NCBI GenBank assembly: GCA_947259885.1
Contig: CAMYNW010000013.1
Location: 21,917-85,916, forward strand
From: an uncultured Gammaproteobacteria bacterium
GTDB taxonomy: Bacteria > Pseudomonadota > Gammaproteobacteria > Arenicellales > Poriferihabitantaceae
Reading direction: 5' to 3'
DNA length: 64,000 nucleotides
Shown: positions 1-7,912 of the stretch, piece by piece
Position numbering within the stretch: position 1 is the stretch's first letter
Layout of the letters: every line of letters starts with the position of its first letter
The notes under the pieces: generated by a model
Told to the model about the DNA's origin: nothing
The model's input: the letters and a program-made list of their open reading frames with translations, nothing else
Databases searched by the model: none
Translations under genes and position numbers: made by a program

Positions 1-1701
1 TTCCTGTCGCTTGCAGATCCGTGCATGGTTGGCGGCATAACGCGGGAAGTTTATATCTTTTGTGCACAGCGACTTGAACTCCGCCACCGCTTGCCGGGCT
101 TCTTCCATGCGTCCCAATTGAGCGTAACAGGCCGCCAGGTGGGTATAGGTATGAGGCGGTGGATTGGGTCGCTCCCGATATATCTCTATCGATGCTTCAT
201 ATTCACCTAACAGGTACAGCGTTTCCGCATTCGCCTCCCAAGAAAATACATTATATTGCGGGTCCATTTGTTGGGCTTTCTCAAGCCAGCGCCGACCTTC
301 CTTTGCATTGCCTTCGTAGGCTATAAGGAATCCGTAATCAGCCATGGTAGCAACATCGTTGGGATTCAGGTGCAGAGCGAGTTCGAAATGTTTTCTTGCC
401 AGCCTGAATTCGCCGAAACACCAATACGTTTCCCCAATCAAGGGGTGAATTGCAGGATCGTTTTCCCCGTATTTCAGCGCCTTTTCGATGTGTGGCCTGG
501 CTTTTTCTTCCTGATCCCCATACCAGATCCCGAGACTGAATACATTGTACCCATAGATTCGTGCGAGGAGTCCGTGCCCCAGCGCAAATGTCGGATCAAT
601 TTCGATCGCTTTTTCGAGCATCGCGATCGCTATTGGATCATTTCCGGCGCTGTTTTCATAGATCCAGCGACCCTGCAGATAGTAGTCATAAGCTGAGACA
701 CTATCTGTGGGTTTGAGCAAAGCCTGTTCTCTCATCGAGTTTTGAATTCGGGTGGGAATCACGGAAACGATAGCCTGAGTGATTTCATCCTGGACAGCAA
801 AAATGTCCTCGAGATCGCGATCATATCTTTCTGCCCAAATATGACTCCCGGTGTCAGCCTCAATTAGTTGCGCAGTAATGCGTACCCGATTTCCCGCGCG
901 GCGAACGCTTCCTTCTACCACGTACTGCGCACCGAGTTTTTTTGCTACATCCTTTATGTCTATCTTTTCTCCCTTGAAGGAGAAGGATGAATGCCGGGCT
1001 ATGACATTTAGAACAGAAAAGCGGGAAAGCTCTGTAATGATGTCCTCTGTAATGCCGTCGCTAAAATACTCCTGCTCTAGGTCTCCGCTCATGTTGTTGA
1101 GAGGCAGCACGGCAATCGAGGGTTTTGCTGCAGGTACTGTACTCGGTTTACCTGCCTGGACAGGTGGACTGGAAACGGGTTTTTCACTGACTGCATAAAC
1201 TCTTACCGGGTCTCTGAATCCTTTCAATTCCTGTTCTCCCAGATAGTTGTATTTAAATGGTAATCGCCCGGGAATGGTTTCGTATGCAGCGCCCTGGATA
1301 CAGATGCCGCCCGGTTCGGCAAGTTGCTCGATCCTCTGCGCCAGGACAATACCGGCACCAGTTACGGTATTGTCCGCGATCACGACTTCACCCATGGCGA
1401 TACCAATTCTGATCTGCGGTCGAATCTCGTCTTCAATACCCTGGATGTATGCGGAGTTGACAGACTGGAATTGAAGCGCTGCGGTAATCGCATCAGATGC
1501 CCTGGAAAATTCCGCGATCAAGGCATCTCCGCGAACTTCACGGGTGGATCCCCCATGTTCGGAAATTGCCTTTGACAAGCGCTGGAAGGCTTCCTGCATA
1601 CGCCTGTGTGCAACACTTTCATCCAGCTGCACAAGCACCGTTGAGCCGATGATGTCAGCGTGCAGCAGCACAGCTAGTTTACGATCGAGTTCTTCTGTCA
1701 C
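1..1701 (-). CDS. Cyclase-homology / TolB-like / TPR protein, 3' end outside window
   Basis: The reading frame is open from about 1701 leftwards past base 1. The first ~170 residues resemble a class III nucleotidyl cyclase domain (HADIIGST, then RGDALIAEF, then GAGIVLAQRIEQLAEPGGI). A FRDPVRVYAV segment and a TolB-like segment follow (SIAVLPLNNMSGD, EYFSDGITEDIITELSR), then TPR-like helices (ALHLNPNDVATMADYG). This architecture is common in bacterial signalling proteins of unknown output. Cyclase signature positions look degenerate: Glu where Lys is usual before RGD, and Val where the transition-state Asn is usual. No ATG is in frame at the 5' end. I chose GTG at 1701 because it directly precedes the conserved start of the domain; the in-frame stop upstream lies in the repeat at 1823-1860. 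Expression and activity are uncertain. Confidence 0.7.
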   Translation of the reverse strand, partial: MTEELDRKLAVLLHADIIGSTVLVQLDESVAHRRMQEAFQRLSKAISEHGGSTREVRGDALIAEFSRASDAITAALQFQSVNSAYIQGIEDEIRPQIRIGIAMGEVVIADNTVTGAGIVLAQRIEQLAEPGGICIQGAAYETIPGRLPFKYNYLGEQELKGFRDPVRVYAVSEKPVSSPPVQAGKPSTVPAAKPSIAVLPLNNMSGDLEQEYFSDGITEDIITELSRFSVLNVIARHSSFSFKGEKIDIKDVAKKLGAQYVVEGSVRRAGNRVRITAQLIEADTGSHIWAERYDRDLEDIFAVQDEITQAIVSVIPTRIQNSMREQALLKPTDSVSAYDYYLQGRWIYENSAGNDPIAIAMLEKAIEIDPTFALGHGLLARIYGYNVFSLGIWYGDQEEKARPHIEKALKYGENDPAIHPLIGETYWCFGEFRLARKHFELALHLNPNDVATMADYGFLIAYEGNAKEGRRWLEKAQQMDPQYNVFSWEANAETLYLLGEYEASIEIYRERPNPPPHTYTHLAACYAQLGRMEEARQAVAEFKSLCTKDINFPRYAANHARICKRQE

Positions 1702-1797
1702 CAGGATTTCTGCATTGATGAATACGGAGTTACTTACGCCGTTAGTATCGCAGGTAACGCGTGTATTTTGGCAGAGACTTTGTTGCCTCGTCCTTGA

Positions 1798-1860
1798 GAG
1801 TTTGGGATCGAGTTTGGCGAGTTTGGGGTCAGAGTAAAATTACAATAATGCTTTGACCCC
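1798..1860. repeat. Short variant of the hairpin repeat family (copy A) with tandem GAGTTTGG units
   Basis: From 1823 the sequence reads TTGGGGTCAGAG and closes with CTTTGACCCC at 1860, an imperfect 38-bp inverted repeat. It has the same outer arms as the 68-bp copies at 9014, 11614 and 21724 but a shortened centre. Just before it, GAGTTTGG occurs three times in tandem (1798-1827). The copy lies immediately upstream of the truncated-looking start of the cyclase-like gene. Confidence 0.7.
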
Positions 1861-1950
1861 TATGTGCGGTTCAGCGCTTATGTATTTCACCATGCGAACA
1901 GCCCTGGTAACCCACGGTGCTAGATGTCTGACTTAGACCCGGAAATGCAG
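1831..1950. repeat. About 120-bp dispersed repeat, copy 1
   Basis: This stretch matches 4648-4768 over its whole length with scattered differences. Shared blocks include TGCGGTTCAGCG, TTTCACCA, GCGAACAGC, GGTGCTAGATGTCTGACTTA and ACCCGGAAATGC. Both copies begin in the AGAGTAAAA arm of a hairpin-type repeat. No coding capacity was recognised in it. Confidence 0.8.
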
Positions 1951-2000
1951 GTTATTGGGGATTATTTGAAGACGCTATAGATCTAACTTTGATAGATTAA

Positions 2001-2117
2001 TTGCGTCAAGCGACACATGAAAACCTCGGATTTGTGCGCAATCGATTTAAAGAAGAAATTGAATTACTTTATGGACCACGGATACAACCAGAATTGACTG
2101 GACCTAAAGTGATATAG
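2001..2117 (+). pseudogene. C-terminal remnant of a RAYT (REP-associated tyrosine transposase)-like gene
   Basis: The frame from TTG at 2001 to TAG at 2117 encodes 38 residues, including LRQATHENLGF, NRFKEEIELLYG and PRIQPELTG. Known RAYT/Y1 transposases of the TnpA-REP group typically end in a helix of the type ALGxxRFKEEIEALxGRR followed by a basic-proline tail, and this fragment fits that pattern. A stop codon lies just upstream and no catalytic HUH or Tyr region is present, so only the tail survives. It is bracketed by hairpin-type repeats (1823-1860 and 2118-2132), as expected for a RAYT gene and its REPs. The assignment is by motif memory over a short segment. Confidence 0.5.
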
Positions 2118-2132
2118 TTTTTACTCTGCCCC
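2118..2132. repeat. Half-copy of the hairpin repeat arm
   Basis: TTTTTACTCTGCCCC matches the right arm (ACTCTGACCCC type) of the dispersed hairpin family with one base missing. It directly follows the RAYT-like remnant. The rest of 2133-2179 up to the next gene shows nothing recognisable. Confidence 0.5.
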
Positions 2133-2179
2133 TAAAGTCGAAAAATAAATTCGCCCCCTTTAATCCATCAATTGAAAAA

Positions 2180-3337
2180 ATGGTAAATCAAACTAAAAAC
2201 AATAATGTGGTCCTGACCAGCACCAAGCGGTTCGAGCAGTCTCCTTACCTGGCCTGTTATGACAGACCTGGAATTGTGAGCGGAGTCTATGCCGGACGTT
2301 TCTTCCCGCTTTATTACGGCGATGATCCAGCTGCAAAATACTGGGTGCTCCGGCGCAAGGCAGCATTGTATGACGTCCCGGAGCGACCAGTTGAGATTTC
2401 CGGTCCTGATGTTGCTGCTTTTTTGGAAAAGGTTTTTGCTCGCAAGATATCTACTTTAAAACAGGGGCGCGGCCTCTACGCCATCGCTTGCACACCACAA
2501 GGGGGCGTGTTCATGGACGGTGTTCTGTTCAAAATGGGCGAGAACCGTTTTTGGTATGTACAGCCCGATGGTGCCCTGGAATCCTGGTTAATCGCCCATA
2601 GCGGTGGTTTCGATATCACCGTGTCCGATCCGCAATCAAGGGTGCTGCAAATTCAAGGGCCTGCATCCCTTGAAATTATGCGTAGCGCATCGAACGGTGC
2701 TATCGATGAGACCATGGGATATTTTCACTCCGGCTTATTCAAGCTTGGCGACCAGGAACTCTATGTCTCCAGGACCGGGTTTACAGGTGAGCTCGGCTAT
2801 GAAATCTATAGCCTGGGATACGACACAAACTATCGACAGCTCTGGAACCATTTGATGGCGGCAGGCGAACCGTACGGCATGGAATTTTCCAGCACGAACT
2901 CCATGGAAATTCGTCGTCTTGAAGCAGGCATTCTCGACAATGGCACTGACATGGATATGTCGATGACCCCGTTTCAGGCGGGCCTTGGATCGTTCATCGA
3001 TATGGATAAAGACAACTTTGTGGGGCGTGAAGCACTCGTCCAGGCAGATCGGCGAACATTGCTATACGGCATTAAATGCAAGGATGTGAAGCCAATCATG
3101 AATGACCCAATCCTAAGAAACAATGAAAGCGTTGGTCGGGTGACGGCCGGGGCCTTATCGCCCTATCTGGAGACGGGGATTGGCTATGTTCGTTTTAGTA
3201 TGCCCGAAGATTGGGAGGGACAGAGGCTCTTACTTCAATCATCTGATGGAAATACACACGATTGCGACATCGTTAGTCTGCCTTTCTACGATACAGAAAA
3301 GAAGATCGCCAGGGGATTGGACAAAACGATTCCTTGA
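2180..3337 (+). CDS. GcvT-family (aminomethyltransferase / demethylase-like) protein
   Basis: A 385-residue protein of GcvT-fold type. Such proteins bind tetrahydrofolate and move one-carbon units from N-, S- or O-methyl substrates (glycine cleavage T-protein, DMSP demethylase, sarcosine dehydrogenase domains). Visible signatures are RVLQIQGPASLEIM (about residues 153-167), SRTGFTGELGYEIY (about 197-210) and EIRRLEAGI (about 243-251), followed by the C-terminal barrel region. Length fits the family. No gcvH or gcvP is nearby, so a role in catabolic demethylation is more likely than glycine cleavage. It is followed by VOC and SnoaL-like genes on the same strand, which may form one catabolic unit. 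There is no clear Shine-Dalgarno before the ATG. The substrate is unknown. Confidence 0.75.
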   Translation: MVNQTKNNNVVLTSTKRFEQSPYLACYDRPGIVSGVYAGRFFPLYYGDDPAAKYWVLRRKAALYDVPERPVEISGPDVAAFLEKVFARKISTLKQGRGLYAIACTPQGGVFMDGVLFKMGENRFWYVQPDGALESWLIAHSGGFDITVSDPQSRVLQIQGPASLEIMRSASNGAIDETMGYFHSGLFKLGDQELYVSRTGFTGELGYEIYSLGYDTNYRQLWNHLMAAGEPYGMEFSSTNSMEIRRLEAGILDNGTDMDMSMTPFQAGLGSFIDMDKDNFVGREALVQADRRTLLYGIKCKDVKPIMNDPILRNNESVGRVTAGALSPYLETGIGYVRFSMPEDWEGQRLLLQSSDGNTHDCDIVSLPFYDTEKKIARGLDKTIP

Positions 3338-3443
3338 GAAAGTAAAGGCGATAGGAAATTTGTCTTGCAGAAGACGCCACCGGCACTCAGTATGATGTCC
3401 AGACATCAGCAATTTCACTAACTTCAATTCAGGAACGATTATC

Positions 3444-3827
3444 ATGCTCGGATATTTCATGGTTGGCACCCGCGACTTGGACTCTGCAACCAGGTTCTAC
3501 GACACTGTGCTTAAACCGCTCGACCTGGTGCGAGATATGACTGAGGACACCTATGTCGGTTATAGCGCAAAAGACGCACCGGAGAATCCCGAGTTTAATG
3601 TGACCGAGCCTTATAACAAGCAGCCCGCTTCAGCGGGTAACGGCACGATGATTGCTCTTGCGGCGGAGACACGTGGATTGGTCGATAAATTCCACGCATC
3701 TGGGATCGCGAGCGGCTGGACAGACGAAGGCAAACCTGGCCCCCGCCCTGCTGATAGCAGCATTTATTATGCCTACATTCGCGACCTGGACGGCAACAAG
3801 ATCTGTGCTTTCTGCGACAAAGTATAG
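3444..3827 (+). CDS. VOC (glyoxalase/bleomycin-resistance) family protein
   Basis: A 127-residue protein with the beta-alpha-beta-beta-beta layout of the vicinal oxygen chelate superfamily. It opens with FMVGTRDLDSATRFYDTVL, a typical first helix and strand, and ends with YIRDLDGNKICAFCDK, the usual metal-ligand strand. Family members are lyases, isomerases, dioxygenases or binding proteins, and the residues do not decide among them. AGGA lies 10 bases before the ATG. It sits about 100 bp after the GcvT-like gene and 35 bp before the SnoaL-like gene, suggesting co-transcription. Confidence 0.8.
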   Translation: MLGYFMVGTRDLDSATRFYDTVLKPLDLVRDMTEDTYVGYSAKDAPENPEFNVTEPYNKQPASAGNGTMIALAAETRGLVDKFHASGIASGWTDEGKPGPRPADSSIYYAYIRDLDGNKICAFCDKV

Positions 3828-3862
3828 GGCAGCACTTTACTGAAGAAGAAATGTAACTTCCA

Positions 3863-4630
3863 ATGACTGCAAAACGAAAAATACAGATCTGCACCTTACT
3901 CAAAGGCATCGAAACCGGTGACGCGGCATCCGTGACCGTCGTCAATCCAGACAAGTACATTCAGCACAACCCCCAGACACACGAAGGGGGCGAGGGCCTG
4001 GCGGCGCTGTTTAAGCGACTGTCCAAAAGCTCTCCCCGGGTGAATATCGTGCGTGTTTTCTCGGATGGCGACTACGTATTTGCCCATACAGATTATGAGT
4101 TCAGCAGCTCGAGAATTGGCTTCGAAGTCTTCCGGTTTGAGGGCGATCAGACGGTTGAGCACTGGGACAACATCCAGTCGAGAAAAGGCCCCAATCCCTC
4201 CGGTCATACCATGGTTGACGGGCCGACCGAAGTGACCGATTTAGACAGAACTGAATCCAATCGAGAACTCGTGCGATCCTTCGTTGACGAGGTTCTGATA
4301 AGTGGCCAACTCGATAAACTAGGACGGTATATTGATGACCGGTGCTATACCGAGCACAACCCTCGTATCGGTGACGGTCTGTCGGCGCTACGCTCGGCAC
4401 TATCCAACTCTACCTCTAACAACCGCATCACCCTACAATACGAAAGAGCTCATCGTTTTCTAGCTGAGGGAAATTTTGTGCTTTCTGTCAGTGAAGGCTT
4501 CTTAAATGGAGTCCACTCCTCGTTCTATGACCTTTTCCGTGTTACCGATGGCAAGGTTGTGGAGCACTGGGACACGACCGAAGCGATCCCTCCTCGGACA
4601 GAATGGAAAAACGACAATGGCAAGTTCTAA
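3863..4630 (+). CDS. Tandem SnoaL-like (NTF2-fold) protein
   Basis: A 255-residue protein made of two consecutive SnoaL/NTF2-like domains (about residues 8-115 and 130-250). Each carries the typical pattern of an HNP motif (IQHNPQTHEG, TEHNPRIGDG) and a closing strand with VEHWD (two occurrences: QTVEHWDNIQ and KVVEHWDTTE). SnoaL-like proteins are small cyclases, isomerases or binding proteins, and the duplication in one chain is often seen in uncharacterised soil and marine genes. It is last in the GcvT-like/VOC/SnoaL-like set. The 3' end is followed within 20 bp by the second copy of the 120-bp repeat. Confidence 0.75.
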   Translation: MTAKRKIQICTLLKGIETGDAASVTVVNPDKYIQHNPQTHEGGEGLAALFKRLSKSSPRVNIVRVFSDGDYVFAHTDYEFSSSRIGFEVFRFEGDQTVEHWDNIQSRKGPNPSGHTMVDGPTEVTDLDRTESNRELVRSFVDEVLISGQLDKLGRYIDDRCYTEHNPRIGDGLSALRSALSNSTSNNRITLQYERAHRFLAEGNFVLSVSEGFLNGVHSSFYDLFRVTDGKVVEHWDTTEAIPPRTEWKNDNGKF

Positions 4631-4647
4631 AACTGAAGTTTAGAGCC

Positions 4648-4768
4648 AGAGTAAAAACAATATATTGCTCTGACACCGATCTGCGGTTCAGCGAGCATAT
4701 GAATTTCACCACGCGAACAGCTCAGGTAACCTGCGGTGCTAGATGTCTGACTTAAACCCGGAAATGCG
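4648..4768. repeat. About 120-bp dispersed repeat, copy 2
   Basis: Second copy of the 1831-1950 repeat. Its right end supplies the last codons and the TAA stop of the small membrane protein encoded on the minus strand from 4991. The left end is again a hairpin-like arm (CCAGAGTAAAA...TGCTCTGACACC). Confidence 0.8.
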
Positions 4769-4991
4769 CGAACAACAGCAATAATCCGGCAACAATGGGT
4801 ACTAGCGTATAACCAAATAAGTGGATGGAATGAGCCATTTTTTCACCATTTCGTTCGATCATCGATTGCAGTTTTTCGATTTTTTCAGGTGCGACCTTTC
4901 TCTGGATGAAACAATACAATCCATAAAAAATCGCCAGCACCCCGAGAATAAAATTGATACTGATATTCATATCCGAACCATAATAACCCAT
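4752..4991 (-). CDS. Small two-helix membrane protein
   Basis: The protein is 79 residues from ATG 4991, or 72 from ATG 4970. Two hydrophobic segments (FILGVLAIFYGLYCF and LFGYTLVPIVAGLLLLFA) flank a polar, charged loop (QRKVAPEKIEKLQSMIERNG), so a hairpin inner-membrane protein is likely. The 4991 start has an AGG about 7 bases upstream and is slightly favoured. The frame stays open further upstream, but that sequence is not hydrophobic and looks non-coding. The C-terminal AHFRV and stop codon come from the dispersed 120-bp repeat, so the original end of the gene may have been replaced. Function unknown. Confidence 0.55.
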   Translation of the reverse strand: MGYYGSDMNISINFILGVLAIFYGLYCFIQRKVAPEKIEKLQSMIERNGEKMAHSIHLFGYTLVPIVAGLLLLFAHFRV

Positions 4992-5260
4992 CTTAAGCCT
5001 AACGGGGTCGGCGCATTGATGTTCTCTGGACTGACACCAATTTGCCGAAGTACCGCGATGGCATGAAAATGAATTTTGGATTTCCGGCATAGGCGAAGGC
5101 AGGGTCACGAATGTTGATCGAGACGGTAGTTTCGATCGAGTCGGTTAAGTGCCAGGGTCCCCTCGGGGTTAGGTTGAAAATGCGATGATTAGCTTTTGAT
5201 TGTTTCAATTGATTCCAAACCTTAGAATACCGGATACCTTGAAATTACAGGAAAATTAAC

Positions 5261-5545
5261 GTGACACTTACTCCACTATTGGCCGATCTGGAAAGAGCAT
5301 TTGATCTTTTGAAGCAGTTGGATGAAAGCAGACTGGACTTCGCCCCTGACCCGCATGTCTCTCCCGACATTCGCGAGCTAACGGGCGTGGAGACGTATCC
5401 GGTAGATTCCCATAAGGCTAACTTGCAGGCGAGAATCGAGGCCGTTGTCAAAGCGGGGGATAAGCTTGAGTTACGCGACCCTTCCGACTATGTATCGCAG
5501 CTCATCGTCGCGTGCGTAAGGCTCGCCCCGCCGAGCGACGATTGA
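5261..5545 (+). CDS. Small hypothetical protein, GTG start
   Basis: A 94-residue soluble protein starting at GTG 5261 with an AGGA eight bases upstream. It is acidic and largely helical by composition: LADLERAFDLLKQLDESRLDF, then PHVSPDIREL, then ANLQARIEAVVKAGDKLEL. I recognise no family. It stands alone between the minus-strand small membrane gene and a hairpin repeat at 5608. Good codon regularity and a credible ribosome-binding site support it as real. Confidence 0.5.
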   Translation: MTLTPLLADLERAFDLLKQLDESRLDFAPDPHVSPDIRELTGVETYPVDSHKANLQARIEAVVKAGDKLELRDPSDYVSQLIVACVRLAPPSDD

Positions 5546-5607
5546 GCTTAGGATTAAGGTGAGAATTTATTAATCTCGCCCCTGCCACAAATTAAGATAA
5601 CAGGCTT

Positions 5608-5672
5608 TTGGGGTCAGAGCATTAATGTTCAGCTTTTAGGGTATAGATAAATTAATATTAATTCTCTGACCC
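5608..5672. repeat. Hairpin repeat, copy B
   Basis: TTGGGGTCAGAGCATTAATG and the partner arm ATTAATTCTCTGACCC enclose the family centre CAGCTTTTAGGGTATAGATAA. The arms are imperfectly complementary. It lies 60 bp past the stop of the small hypothetical gene and may terminate or stabilise its transcript. Confidence 0.8.
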
Positions 5673-5786
5673 AGTATCATTTACGACGTTAGGAAGATTG
5701 TGTTTTGACAGAAAGTAGAAAATTATAGTGTGTCAGCAATTGACACATGCACAATTTTTCGACACTCAGATAATGGAGAAACTAGC

Positions 5787-6911
5787 TTGATTCAACCCCT
5801 TTTAGCAAAATCCGAATTCATCGGACTCGAAAACATCGCACACCTCGCCGCAGGGGGAGAAACGCCCATGCTAAAGTCCCATCGGCAGGTTATCGATCAG
5901 TTCATGATTGATAAATCACGTGGCGAAGAAGCGCGCGCTCTTGAAGCTGACATGGTTGAGCTGACGAGAGATAAATGTGCCAGACTGTTTTCAGTTAGTG
6001 CTGAAGAAATAACCTTCCTATCAAATGCGTCGGAAGGGATCAACAACGTTGCTTACGGTCTCGAGTGGCAGAAAGGAGACAATATAGTCGTAGCAGATGT
6101 CGAGTTTCCATCGGGCATCCTGCCCTGGACCAGATTTGAAAATCTAGGCGTCGAAGTTCGAGTAGTCAGGCACAAAAACTGGTTTATCGATCGCGATGAT
6201 ATAGCAGCCCTTATTGACGAAAGGACACGGGTCGTGACAATCAGTCATGTCAGCATGTTTACCGGCCAACGTATTGATCTTGAGTCTCTATCCGGGCTGG
6301 TCAGGTCTTCAAACGCTTTGTTACTGCTTGATGCAACTCATGCCGCAGGCGTGATTCCGGTTGATGCCAGTCTCGCCGATATCATGGTTTCGAGTTGTTA
6401 CAAGTGGCTACTCGGTGTTCATGGCGCAGCCGTATTTTACGTCAACTGCGAGAGGCTACCCGACTTTCGCCCACCATTTCTGGGCTGGAATAATCCGATA
6501 AAGCACGGCGGTTGGGAAAAGCCAACTGAATTTACGCTGCAACCTAGTGCCCATAAATTTCAGCCAGGAAACGCCGCCTTTATCAGTATCTATATTTTAA
6601 ACAATGCGTTAGATCATATTTTAAAGACAGGAATAAATTCTATTGAACAACATGCACTGACACTCAGCGGTATGATTTTTGAATTCGTGGAATCGCTCGG
6701 CTTTGAACTCATGACCCCTTTTGAAGACTCACAACGTGCTGGTAATGTTTGTTTCATGGCTGAAAAAATTGAAGATATCCGACAGGCTTTAGAACGACAG
6801 CATGTATTAATCTGGGGTGCTTACGCAGGATTCGGCAGGCTTCGAATTTCAACGCATCTCTACAATGACAGTATTGATGTCGAACGATGTATTGAAGCGC
6901 TTAAAGAATGA
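5787..6911 (+). CDS. Class V aminotransferase family protein
   Basis: A PLP enzyme of the cysteine desulfurase / kynureninase / isopenicillin-epimerase fold. Visible signatures are ITFLSNASEGINNVAYGL (PLP phosphate region), LLLLDATHAAGVIPVD (the Asp that contacts the pyridine nitrogen) and SCYKWLLGVHGAAVFYV (Schiff-base Lys). The longer frame begins with GTG 5730, but TTG 5787 has GGAG with eight-base spacing and begins the conserved part, giving 374 residues. The substrate cannot be told; no sulfur-cluster genes are nearby. A second class V enzyme at 14609-15802 is only distantly similar by eye. Confidence 0.8.
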   Translation: MIQPLLAKSEFIGLENIAHLAAGGETPMLKSHRQVIDQFMIDKSRGEEARALEADMVELTRDKCARLFSVSAEEITFLSNASEGINNVAYGLEWQKGDNIVVADVEFPSGILPWTRFENLGVEVRVVRHKNWFIDRDDIAALIDERTRVVTISHVSMFTGQRIDLESLSGLVRSSNALLLLDATHAAGVIPVDASLADIMVSSCYKWLLGVHGAAVFYVNCERLPDFRPPFLGWNNPIKHGGWEKPTEFTLQPSAHKFQPGNAAFISIYILNNALDHILKTGINSIEQHALTLSGMIFEFVESLGFELMTPFEDSQRAGNVCFMAEKIEDIRQALERQHVLIWGAYAGFGRLRISTHLYNDSIDVERCIEALKE

Positions 6912-7099
6912 ATTTACTCCGAAAATATAAGTGACCGATAACGATTATTCTTTTCTAATTTATCTTAGATAAAAAGTGAAGAAAAAAGGCAAAAAACGGT
7001 GACGTAGTGAGGCGTACTGATTAAGACGGACACTATTATTTGCAACAACCAAAGTAAGAATACCTGCTATAAAACTGTTAGCCGCCTACAAGAAAATCT

Positions 7100-7624
7100 A
7101 TGGAGATACGAGAATCAGCCGAAAATGATATAGGCGCAATTCGAAAGGTTCACGAAAATGCCTTTGCAGAAGCTGAAGGAAAAACCGTCTCTCAATTGGC
7201 CATTGATATTATAAAGGACATAACGGCTACTCGGGTTCTTTCTCTTGTAGCCGAGACAGATAACGAGATTGTTGGCAACATCATTTTCAGCGCAGTAAAA
7301 ATTGAAGGGAGCAAAGATATTTCGGCCTATATTCTAGCTCCGCTAGCCGTTACTAAAAAACTCCAAGGTCGTGGCATAGGTACCCAATTAATTAACCAAG
7401 GGCTTAAAGCTCTCAAAGATCTTGGGGCGGGGATTGTCCTAGTGTTGGGTGATCCAAATTACTACTCGCGCACAGGCTTCAGGAGCGGCCATAATCTTCG
7501 GCCACCTTATGATTTAGAACATCCACAAGCTTGGATGGCGCAAGAGCTAATTGATGGCGCTCTTGCAAAAGCTCAAGGTAAGGTTCAATGTGCTGCATCG
7601 CTAAACTCACCAGAACATTGGTAA
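7100..7624 (+). CDS. GNAT N-acetyltransferase
   Basis: A 174-residue GNAT protein. It opens with MEIRESAENDIGAIRKVHENAF, the usual alpha1 entry. The acetyl-CoA pyrophosphate loop is visible in LAVTKKLQGRGIGTQLI (about residues 88-104), and the YhbS-like tail has VLGDPNYYSRTGF. This subgroup acetylates small amines or peptides; the substrate is unknown. It is flanked by sequences reminiscent of integron recombination sites: GTTAGCC at 7079 before the start, and GCTAACAAGTC just after the stop. Its neighbourhood is AT-rich and contains a broken fragment, so horizontal acquisition is plausible. Confidence 0.85.
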   Translation: MEIRESAENDIGAIRKVHENAFAEAEGKTVSQLAIDIIKDITATRVLSLVAETDNEIVGNIIFSAVKIEGSKDISAYILAPLAVTKKLQGRGIGTQLINQGLKALKDLGAGIVLVLGDPNYYSRTGFRSGHNLRPPYDLEHPQAWMAQELIDGALAKAQGKVQCAASLNSPEHW

Positions 7625-7643
7625 CACTGCTAACAAGTCATAG

Positions 7644-7841
7644 TACTCTGATGCGGCTAAGCTGTATGGGTTCTACCCTGATTTTACAGACATATCAGAA
7701 AAGGTCGATAATGATGATGCTGCGATAATTTCTGTAACGGATGGGATGAGACTGAAATTGAAAAAACCTGGAATTTCCAGCACGCTTTTTGAACCGCATT
7801 TTTTTGTAGACATCAGGCTTAATTTAAATACACAAAATTAA
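7644..7841 (+). pseudogene. Gene fragment without start, family not recognised
   Basis: A frame of 65 codons runs from a TAG at 7641 to a TAA at 7841 and reads like real protein (AAKLYGFYPDFTDISEKVDN, then DDAAIISVTDGMRLKLKKPG, then FEPHFFVDIRLN). It has no start codon or ribosome-binding site. It begins immediately after the GCTAACAAGTC motif that follows the GNAT gene, as if that junction replaced its 5' end. It could be a remnant of a small single-domain protein, but I cannot name the family. Confidence 0.35.
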
Positions 7842-7912
7842 TTCTCGTGTATTTGTAAATACAATATAAAAGATTCAACTGATTATTGAACTTGAAACAT
7901 CCAATACCGTGC

